From Pyrobaculum sp. (GTDB lineage Archaea; Thermoproteota; Thermoprotei; Thermoproteales; Thermoproteaceae): DNA of 11,698 bases. Shown here in pieces: positions 11,427 to 11,698 of this stretch. The stretch covers positions 1 to 11,698 of the forward strand of contig WYEI01000231.1 of assembly GCA_009903905.1 (NCBI GenBank). Direction: 5' to 3'. The notes under the pieces were generated by a model. It ran no database searches and had not been told where the DNA came from. It was given only the letters and a program-made list of their open reading frames with translations. How positions within the stretch are numbered: the stretch's first letter is position 1; every line of letters begins with the position of its first letter. The translations under genes and the position numbers were made by a program.

Positions 11427-11698
11427 AGCACAAGCCTGCCGCAGGGCGTGGGCAGGACAAGGGAGACCCCAGGGGGTACCGTCGGCTGTTCTATATAGAA
11501 ATGAATCGGCATTAGCAACTTCACGCCGGCTTTCTTGGCTATCTCAACTGCGTCTCTTGTTGTGCTGTGCCCCACCTTGTGGGCTTCCTCCTCCTGGCCC
11601 GGGTTCCCGGAGACCTCGTGTATCAGCAGGTCGCATCCGCGCGCCAGCTCCACCACCTCGTCCGACGGCGCTGTGTCTGAGCTGTATACCACACAGCG
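11423..11698 (-). CDS. Metallo-beta-lactamase-fold protein, RNase Z-like, C-terminal part
   Basis: Only the last 91 residues lie inside the window; the gene continues past position 11698. Visible features are the SSDTAPS loop with the metal-bridging Asp, then VVELARGCDLLIHEVSG, GHSTTRDAVEIAKKAGVKLLMPIHF with the GHST His and the final metal-ligand His. These are the end motifs of the RNase Z/ElaC group, which cut the 3' trailer from tRNA precursors. The HF is followed by YIEQPTV rather than the usual S-RY, so another metallo-hydrolase of the same superfamily is possible; the N-terminal HxHxDH motif is needed to judge. Its stop overlaps the next gene's ATG, so the two are co-translated. Confidence 0.65.
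   Translation of the reverse strand, partial: RCVVYSSDTAPSDEVVELARGCDLLIHEVSGNPGQEEEAHKVGHSTTRDAVEIAKKAGVKLLMPIHFYIEQPTVPPGVSLVLPTPCGRLVL

Noticed and set aside
1..11698. CRISPR arrays, tRNA genes, insertion sequences
   Set aside because: No regularly spaced repeats, no TTCGA-type T-loop in a tRNA context, and no transposase or terminal repeats were found by reading.

Overview
The window reads as chromosomal DNA of a hyperthermophilic crenarchaeon, most probably Pyrobaculum or a close Thermoproteales relative. The reasons are pelota (Dom34), a DUF359-type dephospho-CoA kinase, an archaeal-type lumazine synthase, a small Lys-rich protein resembling the Thermoproteales chromatin protein CC1, two sequences with the exact box spacing of archaeal C/D box sRNAs, and almost no leaders: most genes start about 24-27 bp downstream of the centre of a TATA box, at ATG or GTG. 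Species identity is inferred; no search was run.

Layout. 1-471: two short overlapping unknown ORFs that may be one frameshifted gene. 446-949 (-): unknown His/Glu-rich, probably metal-binding protein, divergent from a Nudix hydrolase (995-1429), both apparently served by one near-palindromic TATA box. 1461-5378 (+): branched-chain amino-acid operon ilvB-ilvN-ilvC-ilvE, tightly packed (14-bp overlap, 12-bp gap, ATGA overlap). 5366-5818 (-): lumazine synthase. 5901-6089: small winged-helix protein. 6141-6932: divergent polyprenyl diphosphate synthase. About 6945-6998: candidate C/D box sRNA. 6997-7248: non-coding, several GC-rich hairpins. 7258-7776: THEP1-type NTPase. 7750-8247 (-): small Ras/Arf-like GTPase. 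8276-8459: strongly AT-rich island leading to the CC1-like gene (8488-8661). 8720-8936: apparent gene remnant in three frames. 8989-9978 (-): pelota, whose promoter region also holds a second C/D box sRNA candidate (about 10007-10060) on the opposite strand. 10129-10284: small helical protein. 10274-10915 (-): membrane-anchored DsbA-like thioredoxin-fold protein. 10920-11426 (-): GTP-dependent dephospho-CoA kinase. 11423-11698 (-): C-terminal part of an RNase Z-like metallo-beta-lactamase protein running off the window.

How it works together. IlvB/IlvN make acetolactate or acetohydroxybutyrate, IlvC reduces and isomerises it, and IlvE transaminates the final keto acids; the dehydratase (ilvD) is not here. 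The rest is housekeeping: riboflavin, isoprenoid and CoA synthesis, ribosome rescue, RNA processing and modification, and chromatin. No CRISPR array, insertion sequence or tRNA was seen. The most interesting items are the two sRNA candidates, the shared divergent TATA box, the mismatch between the ilvB promoter and its reading frame, the structured gap before the THEP1 gene, and the fact that four convergent gene pairs overlap at their coding 3' ends.
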